A stretch of DNA of 18,425 nucleotides from JALHNF01 sp039809305 (GCA_039809305.1 JBDHUT010000007.1:1-18425), one strand, 5' to 3'. Counted from the stretch's first letter, positions 6,510-12,801 are shown. The notes: a model not told the origin generated them from the sequence alone. Made by a program: numbers and translations.

Positions 6510-8170
6510 AAAACGATTTTACATATTTATATAAACAAGATGAAATTATACCTACGTACGATAATTTTCGTGCCGGGTACGATCGCATAAATGAAAATAA
6601 TTGGGCGGATGTAGTAAGGAACTTTTTGGCAATCATTCCACGCACAGTAACCTCAGATTTTTCTAAGAGGATGATATGTGGCTGGCTCTCAGCTTTATGT
6701 GATAAGACATATTATGTGGTTGTTCATGAAAAAGAGGGAGTAAGCCAAAATCTCTTTAAAGAAATGTTGATAAGTCTTACGCAAGGTCATTCTTTACCAG
6801 AATATCTCGGTCAAGATGGGCCGGTATTATGTGGTAAAAAGCAGCCATCATTTATCGACTCTATTGCACCCACTTTTGAAAGATATGAAGTCATGGAATT
6901 TCTCTCAAAGAAATTTAGTGCTAGTAAGGCTATCATCATAGGTGGTTCAATGAGTTACGGGCCGTTTTATAGTGTACGAGGTAATCCTGATACGGGAGAA
7001 GTGTCAGATATTGATGGACTTGTAATTATTGATGATACTTTTTTTGATTTTGAAGAAAAAAACAATACCGATGAAATATTTTCTTCAGAAGAAATTGAGT
7101 CGTTTACCAAAAGATTAAAAATATTTAAAAGATTGTTATCAGAAGGTAAGGCGGATATTTTGAGTCAAAGATTCTCTGTGAAAGGTAAAGACTTTACGGT
7201 GAGTCTTCACTTTTTTCCGATATCAATTTTCACCGATATTACAGCGGGTAGTATTGTTAGGGCGCTAAGTGATGGGCAAGACAAAGAATATCTCATAAAA
7301 GATTTTAGAACTGATCCATTCACACATCCTTGTTTGGCTCAAAACTCTTTTATTGCAACGAGACACGAATCTCTTGTTACTGGGTATGCAATAAATGAAG
7401 GGTATATATCATATATGCCCGGATACACTGTATCCAAGGGTATTCTTTTTCCGGGAGCCTATCACACTGTTATATATCCAGCCTTCTTAATCTTTTATGA
7501 TAAGGATGGAGCGGTCACACAATGTGTTAAAAAGTTTGAATCTTTTTTATACGAAGAGGTACAAAAGCAGCGTCAAAAATATCCTTTTGCTTCATATAAT
7601 AAAGGTCATAATAGGTATGATATCTTTGCGCCGGGTAGATATGAAGAAGGAAATAACTCTTTCATACATCCACAAGATTTGGAAAAGTATTTGATTCCCA
7701 CAAATACTCAAATTCCTATTACACGAGATTATGTACAAAATGAAGATCAGGTAAAACGCACACAGAAAATACCCAGTACACATAAAGTGCAACAGAAATT
7801 AATTAAGTGGAAAAACAAAACTTTAGCTTCTGTTGAAGCTGAGATTAAAAAATTTAGATTAGACACATATTCACCTCTGCTACTCAAGTCTCTTCGAAAA
7901 GATGGTAAACCTTGGTATACCGTTTCTACGGTTTCTTCTACGCGGAAAGAGTTTATGCATCTCAAGAAACCTCTTCTGTATGCTAATACAAGCAGGGTAC
8001 TAGTATCTATTCTTGAGCAAGAAAGTATCTTACCGAAGGATTTATTAAAACTTAAAGAATATAATGAGCTTGCTAAGGTATTTGGTAGGGTGTTTGTTTC
8101 GGCGTCATATGATGCAGCTGATCAAGAAGGGCGTTACCCTCTCTATTTGTCGATTATTATTCGCACTTAG
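6506..8170 (+). CDS. Large nucleotidyltransferase-like protein
   Basis: The product has 554 residues and starts inside an ATGA overlap with the previous gene. Residues about 141-173 contain IIIGGSMSYG followed by SDIDGLVIID: a Gly-Gly-Ser helix start (146-148) and a strand with Asp168-x-Asp170. This is the pattern of the polymerase-beta-type nucleotidyltransferase fold (GG/GS then DxD). The gap between the two halves is about 20 residues, longer than the usual 9-13, through an insert with GNPDTGEV. A following strand FTVSLHFFP could supply the third carboxylate region. The N-terminal 140 and C-terminal 300 residues are unrecognised; the C-terminus is Lys-rich with many Tyr. The family transfers nucleotidyl groups to small molecules, RNA or proteins. 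Last gene of the operon; it ends 1 nt from the convergent sulfotransferase gene. Confidence 0.5.
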   Translation: MKNDFTYLYKQDEIIPTYDNFRAGYDRINENNWADVVRNFLAIIPRTVTSDFSKRMICGWLSALCDKTYYVVVHEKEGVSQNLFKEMLISLTQGHSLPEYLGQDGPVLCGKKQPSFIDSIAPTFERYEVMEFLSKKFSASKAIIIGGSMSYGPFYSVRGNPDTGEVSDIDGLVIIDDTFFDFEEKNNTDEIFSSEEIESFTKRLKIFKRLLSEGKADILSQRFSVKGKDFTVSLHFFPISIFTDITAGSIVRALSDGQDKEYLIKDFRTDPFTHPCLAQNSFIATRHESLVTGYAINEGYISYMPGYTVSKGILFPGAYHTVIYPAFLIFYDKDGAVTQCVKKFESFLYEEVQKQRQKYPFASYNKGHNRYDIFAPGRYEEGNNSFIHPQDLEKYLIPTNTQIPITRDYVQNEDQVKRTQKIPSTHKVQQKLIKWKNKTLASVEAEIKKFRLDTYSPLLLKSLRKDGKPWYTVSTVSSTRKEFMHLKKPLLYANTSRVLVSILEQESILPKDLLKLKEYNELAKVFGRVFVSASYDAADQEGRYPLYLSIIIRT

Positions 8171-8171
8171 T

Positions 8172-8930
8172 TTATATTGCAGGATAGCCTAAAATGTTTG
8201 ATATTTCATTTATATGAGACTGTGTAGTTAAAAAATGATGATCCTCTTTAGAGAGAGGTCTCTTGGGGAGTGTTATAGCAGTGTTTAAGTGTGCTCCACG
8301 AGATGATTCTGGGTAATTACTATCACCAATGACCTTGTTTGATAGTGTTAGATTCTCGGGTCTTTTCATATCTATTAAACCATATAGTTTGTCTAAGATA
8401 TTTTCTGGGTCTGCCACAAAGTCTTCGTATTTTAGAATTTTTATTTTTCTCCTTACAACATCCTTTGTGAAATTTAGGAGGTATTTTAACTCTTTATCAT
8501 GAAAGGTTTTTTTTGAAGAGTTCATAGAGAGCCAAACATCAAGAGGATTTCTCATAATACACACTACTTCAAATTCATTTGAACACGTTTTAATATCGTC
8601 GATAGTATTGAGTGTGTTTGATGGAGATAGGTTGTTATATCGCAAGGGAACAAAACTACCAAAACTCCAGTCTCTTATAACCAGTCTTCTATTTTGGTTG
8701 GTATAATTTTCTAAAATTTCAGAAACTTGCCCTGTGAAGTTGTTGCTGTCTAGGGTGATGTCGTACCATTCCTTTAACTGGACACGTAGGTCATTTGGTA
8801 AGGTAGGACATAGGTATCTTGAGTTTACTTCTGAGAGACATATTAGTCTTTGGTCTCCTGCTAAATATCGATTAAGAATTGTGAGACCAGATCTTGCATA
8901 TCCGACCACTATTAAATTTTTAATAGACAT
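8172..8930 (-). CDS. PAPS-dependent sulfotransferase family protein
   Basis: The product has 252 residues. The N-terminal GYARSGLTIL (residues 10-19) matches the 5'-phosphosulfate-binding loop of sulfotransferases (consensus PxSGTTxL-like), and VVCIMRNPLDVWLSMNSS (about 122-139) matches the 3'-phosphate-binding element with Arg127, Asp131 and Ser135. KYEDFVADPENILDKL is the usual conserved segment that follows. The family moves sulfate from PAPS to hydroxyls or amines of carbohydrates, lipids or small molecules. The gene runs toward the five-gene operon, so it is not co-transcribed, but its position suggests it may modify that product or an envelope glycan. On the minus strand TTATAC ends 7 nt before the ATG (plus positions 8938-8943). 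Confidence 0.75.
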   Translation of the reverse strand: MSIKNLIVVGYARSGLTILNRYLAGDQRLICLSEVNSRYLCPTLPNDLRVQLKEWYDITLDSNNFTGQVSEILENYTNQNRRLVIRDWSFGSFVPLRYNNLSPSNTLNTIDDIKTCSNEFEVVCIMRNPLDVWLSMNSSKKTFHDKELKYLLNFTKDVVRRKIKILKYEDFVADPENILDKLYGLIDMKRPENLTLSNKVIGDSNYPESSRGAHLNTAITLPKRPLSKEDHHFLTTQSHINEISNILGYPAI

Positions 8931-8937
8931 ATTTTTT

Positions 8938-8970
8938 GTATAAATCAGTTTAATGGTACCATGTTATAAA
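8938..8970. promoter_or_regulatory. Divergent near-leaderless promoters
   Basis: On the plus strand TGTTATAAA (8962-8970) is an extended -10 box (TG, n, TATAAA) ending 7 nt before ATG 8978. On the minus strand TTATAC (8943-8938) ends 7 nt before ATG 8930. Both would place transcription starts at or next to the start codon. The two genes are separated by only 47 nt. Confidence 0.45.
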
Positions 8971-8977
8971 TAGATGT

Positions 8978-9475
8978 ATGAACTTAGATTCTCCAGAAAA
9001 TCCATTACAGGATATAAAAAAGGAGTATAAGAATGTGGAAAAAATTGCAAAAATTAATGTTTTTGTACCTAAACAAAATGTGAGTGAAATGGTTAAGGAG
9101 TTACAAATTTCTTGGGTGAATCCTCGCATTACCGACCAGGCGTATCCAACCAAAGACTCGTTTGTTGGAGAATGGGAGATTGAAGTTTTAAGGCCTAGGA
9201 ATACATTGAAGTTCGATGAAATTGTTCGACTATGTAAAGAAGATGGATATGGTCCCGCGACAGTTTTTCATCTACTTTCTTTTGTATCTACTGCAAAAAA
9301 AACAATACAATATAAATCCTTACTTGCTCCAGCTTCATTGTGTATAGATGATTTTGAATATGTAGGTTGTGTGGCGCTCGGTGTTGAGAAAGAAGATTTA
9401 AAACTTGGTTTGGGAAATTGGAGGGGTTCAAAAATTAGTGGATACGATATTTTGAGAGTTAAGAAAGTACCATAA
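8978..9475 (+). CDS. Unrecognised 165-aa cytoplasmic protein
   Basis: The product has 165 residues with no signal or membrane segment. It is charged at the N-terminus (KKEYKNVEKIAKI), followed by a mixed alpha/beta body. Segments such as GEWEIEVLRPRNTLKFDEIVRLCKEDGYGPATVFHLLSF look like a conserved core, and the C-terminus (VGCVALGVEKEDLKLGLGNWRGSKISGYDILRVKKV) looks like a beta-rich substrate- or nucleic-acid-binding half. I do not recognise a family. The ATG is chosen because it follows an extended -10 box by 7 nt and no Shine-Dalgarno sequence exists. It is divergent from the sulfotransferase, with 538 nt of non-coding sequence after it. Confidence 0.7.
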   Translation: MNLDSPENPLQDIKKEYKNVEKIAKINVFVPKQNVSEMVKELQISWVNPRITDQAYPTKDSFVGEWEIEVLRPRNTLKFDEIVRLCKEDGYGPATVFHLLSFVSTAKKTIQYKSLLAPASLCIDDFEYVGCVALGVEKEDLKLGLGNWRGSKISGYDILRVKKVP

Positions 9476-9535
9476 CTTCTTTTTAAGGTGTCGGATTTAT
9501 CGTATTTATTTTGACTTAACTGATATATTCACGTT

Positions 9536-9728
9536 TTTATCTTATTGAGTAAATAACTCAGAGGCTTTTCTATGACAACCACTATTGTTGTGTCGGGGAT
9601 TTACTGGTAAAAAGCTCTAAAATGCCACTAAATTGCAATTCACTCTTAATTTTAGTCCAATTAGCGGTTCTGAATATGTCTACGAGAGGGAGCAAAGCAG
9701 GGTAGAGGGACTCGAAAGAGTCTTTTTG
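9536..9728 (+). ncRNA. Candidate small structured RNA
   Basis: A possible -10 box TATATT (9524-9529) would start a transcript of about 190 nt that ends at an excellent intrinsic terminator (9705-9728). Inside, TGAGT/ACTCA (9546-9560) forms a hairpin. AGA plus GCTTTT (9560-9569) pairs with AAAAGC plus TCT (9610-9618) around an ACAAC/GTTGT hairpin. It could equally be the 3' untranslated tail of the 8978 gene. No -35 box is convincing. Confidence 0.25.
9705..9728 (+). terminator. Strong rho-independent terminator
   Basis: GACTC (9709-9713), a GAAA tetraloop, GAGTC (9718-9722) and then TTTTTGTT. The stem is extended outward by G-U and A-U pairs. Confidence 0.8.
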
Positions 9729-9757
9729 TTGTTTTTGCAAAATTTATCTGACTGACT

Positions 9758-9798
9758 TCTTTAGTGATGCAACTTATGAATTTTTAAATCACTAAAGA
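9758..9798. repeat. 11-bp perfect inverted repeat
   Basis: TCTTTAGTGAT (9758-9768) and its exact reverse complement ATCACTAAAGA (9788-9798) are separated by 19 nt. No T-run follows, so it is more likely an operator or an RNA stem than a terminator. Confidence 0.6.
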
Positions 9799-9887
9799 TT
9801 TAATCTCATTTAGACTGATCATTGGGTATGGATATTCTTTAGCCCAATCTATCGTTCGGAAATCGTTAGCTAGAGCGAGCACTTGAA

Positions 9888-9925
9888 AAACACCCTTAAA
9901 CTTTAAGGGTGTTTAAATTTAAGAT
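9888..9925. terminator. Terminator-like hairpin
   Basis: AAACACCCTTA (9888-9898) is perfectly complementary to TAAGGGTGTTT (9904-9914), with a 5-nt loop. It is flanked by A-runs on the left and TTTAAATTT on the right, so it could end transcription from either direction. Confidence 0.6.
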
Positions 9926-10013
9926 AAGACGAGTTCGAACCTGATCTTTGACATCAAGCATCTTCTAAGGTACGAATTATAATACCCATACAGAATAAAA
10001 GGAGGAGTGGGTT

Positions 10014-10371
10014 ATGTGGGATTTAAAAAAGTACGATCTTGCATTACTTGAGTATATGGCAGCGACCACTTTGTTCAGGATCCTTGGCTACGAGTGATCC
10101 TGTGCAACCATTTCTTTCTGGGTCAAGTTTCGGTGTTCAGATAACTTGGCAAGGAAAGACTGCTCAAGTATTGATCTGTAATGTTGGGGATATGTCGGTT
10201 GATCAACTACAGAACAAACTACACGCAATGATTGATGACTGGAACCGGTTTGCATCACAGGAGGATCGTGATCAAGTTTGGCGGTCTTCAAATATGAAGA
10301 GGCGAGCACCTGAAATACTCTTTGCGCTTGCTTCACATGGTTTTCCTCACACTGTTTACGATATGTCGTAG
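10014..10371 (+). pseudogene. Short gene apparently split by a frameshift
   Basis: AGGAGG sits 8 nt before ATG 10014. That frame gives 27 plausible residues (MWDLKKYDLALLEYMAATTL, then FRILGYE) and stops at TGA 10095. The +1 frame is open across this point and carries on to TAG 10371 with well-formed protein: DPVQPFLSGSSFGVQITW, VLICNVGDMSVDQLQNKL, and EILFALASHGFPHTVYDMS at the end. Joining the frames near 10085-10095 gives a protein of about 118 residues that I do not recognise. The +1 frame alone has only a poor TTG start at 10039 without a ribosome binding site. Options are a true frameshift mutation, a sequencing error, programmed frameshifting, or two coupled small ORFs. A 7-bp inverted repeat (CAGGATC 10076-10082, GATCCTG 10096-10102) spans the site. 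G+C is higher than in its neighbours. Confidence 0.6.
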
Positions 10372-10388
10372 ACGATGCCGTCTTCTGA

Positions 10389-10418
10389 TAAAGCCGTCGG
10401 GAGGACGGCTTTTCTTTT
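10389..10418 (+). terminator. Rho-independent terminator
   Basis: AAGCCGTC (10391-10398), a 5-nt loop, GACGGCTT (10404-10411) and then TTCTTTT. It starts about 18 nt after the stop at 10371 and isolates the short gene from the antiporter gene. Confidence 0.85.
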
Positions 10419-10501
10419 GGTATATTTTGATTCTTTAATGTTTTTAATTATCAAAAACATTTTTCGTTTTACTTAATAGATTTTAACTTTCTTAGATTAT
10501 G

Positions 10502-10507
10502 TATAAT
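10502..10507 (+). promoter_or_regulatory. Perfect -10 box 7 nt before the antiporter ATG
   Basis: TATAAT at 10502-10507 is preceded directly by TG. The ATG at 10515 begins 7 nt after it, so the mRNA would start at or next to the start codon. No -35 box or Shine-Dalgarno sequence is evident. Confidence 0.5.
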
Positions 10508-10514
10508 AAGGTAC

Positions 10515-12182
10515 ATGGACACACTCTTTTTACAGATTAGCTCACTTTTGGCGATTACTGTTGGTATTGCCTTTGTCACCCGTCTTTTGCGTCAGCCACT
10601 TATCATAGCGTATCTATTTGCTGGTATTATTTGTGGTCCTTTCATTTTAAATTTGTTTCATGGAGACAGTGATCTTTATGATACTTTTGCGCAGTTTGGT
10701 GTTGTACTCCTTCTTTTTATTATTGGACTCAATCTTAATTTCAATCACCTTAAATCCATCGGCAAAATTTCTTTTATAACAGGCATTGGACAAGTGCTTT
10801 TTACTGCAAGTATTGGAGTAATCATTCTACTTACTCTTGGACTTGAAACCGTCCCAGCTTTATATTTAGCTGTCGCTATAACATTTTCTAGCACGATTAT
10901 AATCATGAAACTTCTTTCTGATAAGAAAGATACAGACACTGTTTATGGACGATACACTATTGGTTTAATGCTTGTACAAGATGTGATTGCTGTACTCATT
11001 ATCATCATACTTGGCATGACCACAGGTGATCATGCGACAGGTTTTGAGGGTGCTGTTTTGTTTGGGGCAAAGCTTTTGGCGATTGCGACCGGACTATTTT
11101 TAGCGAGTAGTTATATACTTCCAAAGTTACTTGGACGAATCGCACATTCAAGTGAACTTTTATTCCTTTTCACTCTTGCGTGGTGTTTTGGTGCCGCGAG
11201 CCTTCTTTTTGTGGCTGGATTCTCGTTAGAGATTGGTGCAATTATTGCAGGTATGGCGCTTAGTTCGTCGCCGTATCAGCTTGAGATTGGTAGTCGTATT
11301 CGACCTTTACGTGACTTCTTCCTTATAATTTTCTTTATTGTTCTCGGGAGTGAAATAGGCCTTTCTTCACTCGGCGATGTTGTTGTACCTGCGGGAGTTC
11401 TTTCTCTTTTTATTCTTGTTGGCAACCCTCTTATTCTTTATATACTTTTCCGAAAATTAAAATTTACGCGACGCAATAGTTTTCTTTCTGGTATAACTGC
11501 GGCACAGGTAAGTGAGTTTGGTTTTGTGGTTCTTTTTGCTGGGCGACAGGCCGGACACATACAGGGTAACGAAGTTGTTATTTTTAGTGCTGTAGCATTG
11601 GTAACCATATTTATTTCTTCATATATGATTACGTATAGTGAGCAGGTATATCGGTATCTTTTACCAGTATTTCGCATGTTCGGTCCTGACAAATATCAAC
11701 AGAGCGAATATCCACCGAAGCATTATGATGCGTGGATCGTAGGGTACCATCGGATTGGCGCAAAAGTTGCTCAATCTATGAAGGAAATGGGAACAAGTTA
11801 TGCTGTAATTGATTTTGATCCAAAAATCGTACAAACCCTTTCGGGTTCTTCGGTACCATTTTATTTTGGAGATATTGCAGATATTGAATTTCTTGAGAGT
11901 GTGCCGATAGGAAGTGCTGAAATGGTTGTTATGACTATTCCTGCTGTCGACGATCAAATTAATTTAATAAAACACGCTCGTAATCGAAATAAAGACATTC
12001 TTATTATCGCTAATGCGTATCATCAAAAAGATGCACTACTTCTTTATGAGCACGGGGCAAATTTTGTTATGATGCCACATCTTATTGGCGCTGACTGGAT
12101 CACAAAAATTTTGCGGGGAAGAGTGCTTGATCAAAAATCGTTCAGTGAATTACGGGCAGAACAAGAAGCGCTTGTCTCGTAG
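10515..12182 (+). CDS. KefB/CPA2-type cation:proton antiporter with TrkA-N domain
   Basis: The product has 555 residues. Residues 1 to about 380 contain 11-12 hydrophobic segments with the monovalent cation:proton antiporter-2 look. Examples are QPLIIAYLFAGIICGPF near residue 27, LLLFIIGLNLN, FSSTIIIMKLLSDK and LMLVQDVIAVLIIII. The last two match the conserved S/T-x-I-x-x-K-x-L and Q-D segments of KefB-type transporters. From about residue 403 a Rossmann-type TrkA-N/RCK domain starts with AWIVGYHRIG; the usual G-x-G-x-x-G reads G-Y-H-R-I-G, so the middle Gly is His. It continues through FYFGDIAD, the typical GDA(T/S)-like strand. There is no TrkA-C domain. It should exchange K+ or Na+ for H+ at the membrane under nucleotide control. 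Monocistronic. Confidence 0.85.
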   Translation: MDTLFLQISSLLAITVGIAFVTRLLRQPLIIAYLFAGIICGPFILNLFHGDSDLYDTFAQFGVVLLLFIIGLNLNFNHLKSIGKISFITGIGQVLFTASIGVIILLTLGLETVPALYLAVAITFSSTIIIMKLLSDKKDTDTVYGRYTIGLMLVQDVIAVLIIIILGMTTGDHATGFEGAVLFGAKLLAIATGLFLASSYILPKLLGRIAHSSELLFLFTLAWCFGAASLLFVAGFSLEIGAIIAGMALSSSPYQLEIGSRIRPLRDFFLIIFFIVLGSEIGLSSLGDVVVPAGVLSLFILVGNPLILYILFRKLKFTRRNSFLSGITAAQVSEFGFVVLFAGRQAGHIQGNEVVIFSAVALVTIFISSYMITYSEQVYRYLLPVFRMFGPDKYQQSEYPPKHYDAWIVGYHRIGAKVAQSMKEMGTSYAVIDFDPKIVQTLSGSSVPFYFGDIADIEFLESVPIGSAEMVVMTIPAVDDQINLIKHARNRNKDILIIANAYHQKDALLLYEHGANFVMMPHLIGADWITKILRGRVLDQKSFSELRAEQEALVS

Positions 12183-12267
12183 TTTTTATTCTATTTAGTA
12201 TTTCTGATTAAATTCTTTCTCACAGAAGTTATTATAAGAGACTTGCTTTATACAGTGGATAAAGTAA

Positions 12268-12296
12268 TGGACATATACCCTACTGGGGTATATACT
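12268..12296 (+). promoter_or_regulatory. Promoter of the copper cluster
   Basis: TGGACA (12268-12273), a 17-nt spacer and TATACT (12291-12296) give a near-consensus sigma-70 promoter with a start near 12303. The spacer is filled by a CsoR-type palindrome. The downstream leader to ATG 12346 is about 43 nt and lacks an obvious Shine-Dalgarno sequence. Confidence 0.7.
12273..12293 (+). promoter_or_regulatory. CsoR-type copper operator
   Basis: The arms ATATACCC (12273-12280) and GGGTATAT (12286-12293) are perfect inverted repeats around TACTG. Known CsoR-family operators have the same TACCC/GGGTA core, and a CsoR-family gene follows at 12526. Bound repressor would cover the space between -35 and -10. 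The 17-nt spacer argues against a MerR-type activator site, which needs 19-20 nt. Confidence 0.75.
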
Positions 12297-12345
12297 ACAT
12301 GAAGTAGTCGGGTTTTTATTATTATCTTCTGACTACAATCAAAGT

Positions 12346-12429
12346 ATGACAAATACAAAATGTAATTGTGTCACGTGTAGGTGCGAAAGTTGTGCGTGCG
12401 CAAATTGCGGGACTAATTGCTGCAAGTAA
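12346..12429 (+). CDS. Metallothionein-like 27-aa cysteine-rich peptide
   Basis: The reading frame from ATG 12346 to TAA 12427-12429 encodes 27 residues, nine of them Cys (positions 6, 8, 11, 13, 16, 18, 21, 25, 26). They are arranged CxC, CxC, CxC, C, CC with no aromatic residue and no His. Spacing of this kind is typical of metal-thiolate cluster peptides; a 9-Cys chain could hold several Cu(I) ions. The gene sits right behind a promoter with a CsoR-type operator and upstream of the CsoR-family repressor, so copper induction is expected. The closest precedent I know is MymT, the mycobacterial copper metallothionein under a CsoR-family repressor. That is an analogy of role; no homology is claimed. 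It is below the usual length cut-off of gene callers. A TACAAT 6 nt before the ATG could also act as a second, leaderless promoter. Confidence 0.75.
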   Translation: MTNTKCNCVTCRCESCACANCGTNCCK

Positions 12430-12446
12430 TGTAGCAGTAATTTTAA

Positions 12447-12468
12447 ACTAGAGAAATTTTTCTCTAGT
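12447..12468 (+). repeat. 9-bp perfect hairpin between the mini-gene and csoR
   Basis: ACTAGAGAA (12447-12455) pairs exactly with TTCTCTAGT (12460-12468) around a 4-nt loop. It lies 17 nt after the metallothionein stop. The T-run is inside the hairpin, so termination is uncertain. It may protect the 3' end of the short message or reduce read-through into the repressor gene. Confidence 0.5.
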
Positions 12469-12525
12469 GCAGGACTATTTGTACAGGTGGTTCTGCATTA
12501 CCGAAAAACATCATTTATAAAAAAT

Positions 12526-12798
12526 ATGCACGGGATACATAAAGATAATAAAAAAATACTTGTTCGCCTAAAAAGAATCTTAGGTCAGGTACATGGTGTA
12601 GAAAAAATGATACTCCAAGATAAGTATTGCACTGATATTATTACTCAGACGAGCGCTATAAAAAGTGCTATCTCAGCTCTTGAGGACGAGATGCTTGAAA
12701 GTCATTTGATGCATTGCCTACACACAAACATTAAACAAGCGCAACTCAAAAAGATGCAAAGTGAAATCATTAAAGTATATAAGTTAAAGAGAAGATAA
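12526..12798 (+). CDS. csoR: CsoR-family copper-sensing repressor
   Basis: ATG 12526 is chosen because the family begins HxxHKDxxKxLxxRLKRIxGQVxG, which here reads GIHKDNKKILVRLKRILGQVHG; an upstream GTG at 12487 would add 13 unlikely residues. The product has 90 residues, normal for the all-helical DUF156 family. The Cu(I) ligands of CsoR are present: Cys in DKYCTDI, His in ESHL and Cys four residues later in HLMHC. This matches the Cys-x(n)-His-x3-Cys copper signature and argues against the nickel/cobalt type RcnR. Apo-protein should bind the palindrome at 12273-12293 and release on Cu(I), inducing the metallothionein mini-gene and itself. It is followed 3 nt later by the next gene, so they form one operon. 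Confidence 0.9.
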   Translation: MHGIHKDNKKILVRLKRILGQVHGVEKMILQDKYCTDIITQTSAIKSAISALEDEMLESHLMHCLHTNIKQAQLKKMQSEIIKVYKLKRR

Positions 12799-12801
12799 TA
12801 T

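Larger units (their letters stand above)
9476..10013. other. 538-nt gene-free region with several hairpins
   Basis: No protein-coding frame of convincing length is present. From left to right it holds a TATATT -10-like box at 9524-9529, a 5-bp hairpin at 9546-9560, a longer stem closing 9560-9618 with an inner ACAAC/GTTGT hairpin, a strong terminator at 9705-9728, an 11-bp perfect inverted repeat at 9758-9798, and a terminator-like hairpin at 9888-9914. The block 9536-9728 has the size and end of a small RNA gene. It does not show tRNA, tmRNA, RNase P, SRP RNA or 6S hallmarks that I can recognise. Confidence 0.6.

Noticed and set aside
9536..9728. 6S RNA or SRP RNA
   Set aside because: The two ends do not pair into a long rod, and the SRP apical motif (GGAA loop with AGCAG) is not present in the right context despite a loosely similar GGGAGCAAAGCAGGG.
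9925..9955. tRNA-like T-loop (GTTCGAAC around 9935)
   Set aside because: No matching acceptor, D or anticodon stems on either strand; other GTTCGA-like words near 2078 and 1445 also failed.
10014..10120. UGA recoding (UGA as Gly or Trp, as in some candidate phyla)
   Set aside because: Reading through TGA 10095 reaches a stop after 26 unlikely codons, and other genes (for example those ending at 356 and 6509) use TGA as a sensible stop.
12268..12296. MerR/CueR-type activator operator in the copper promoter
   Set aside because: The spacer is 17 nt, while MerR-family promoters need 19-20 nt, and the linked regulator is a CsoR-family protein.
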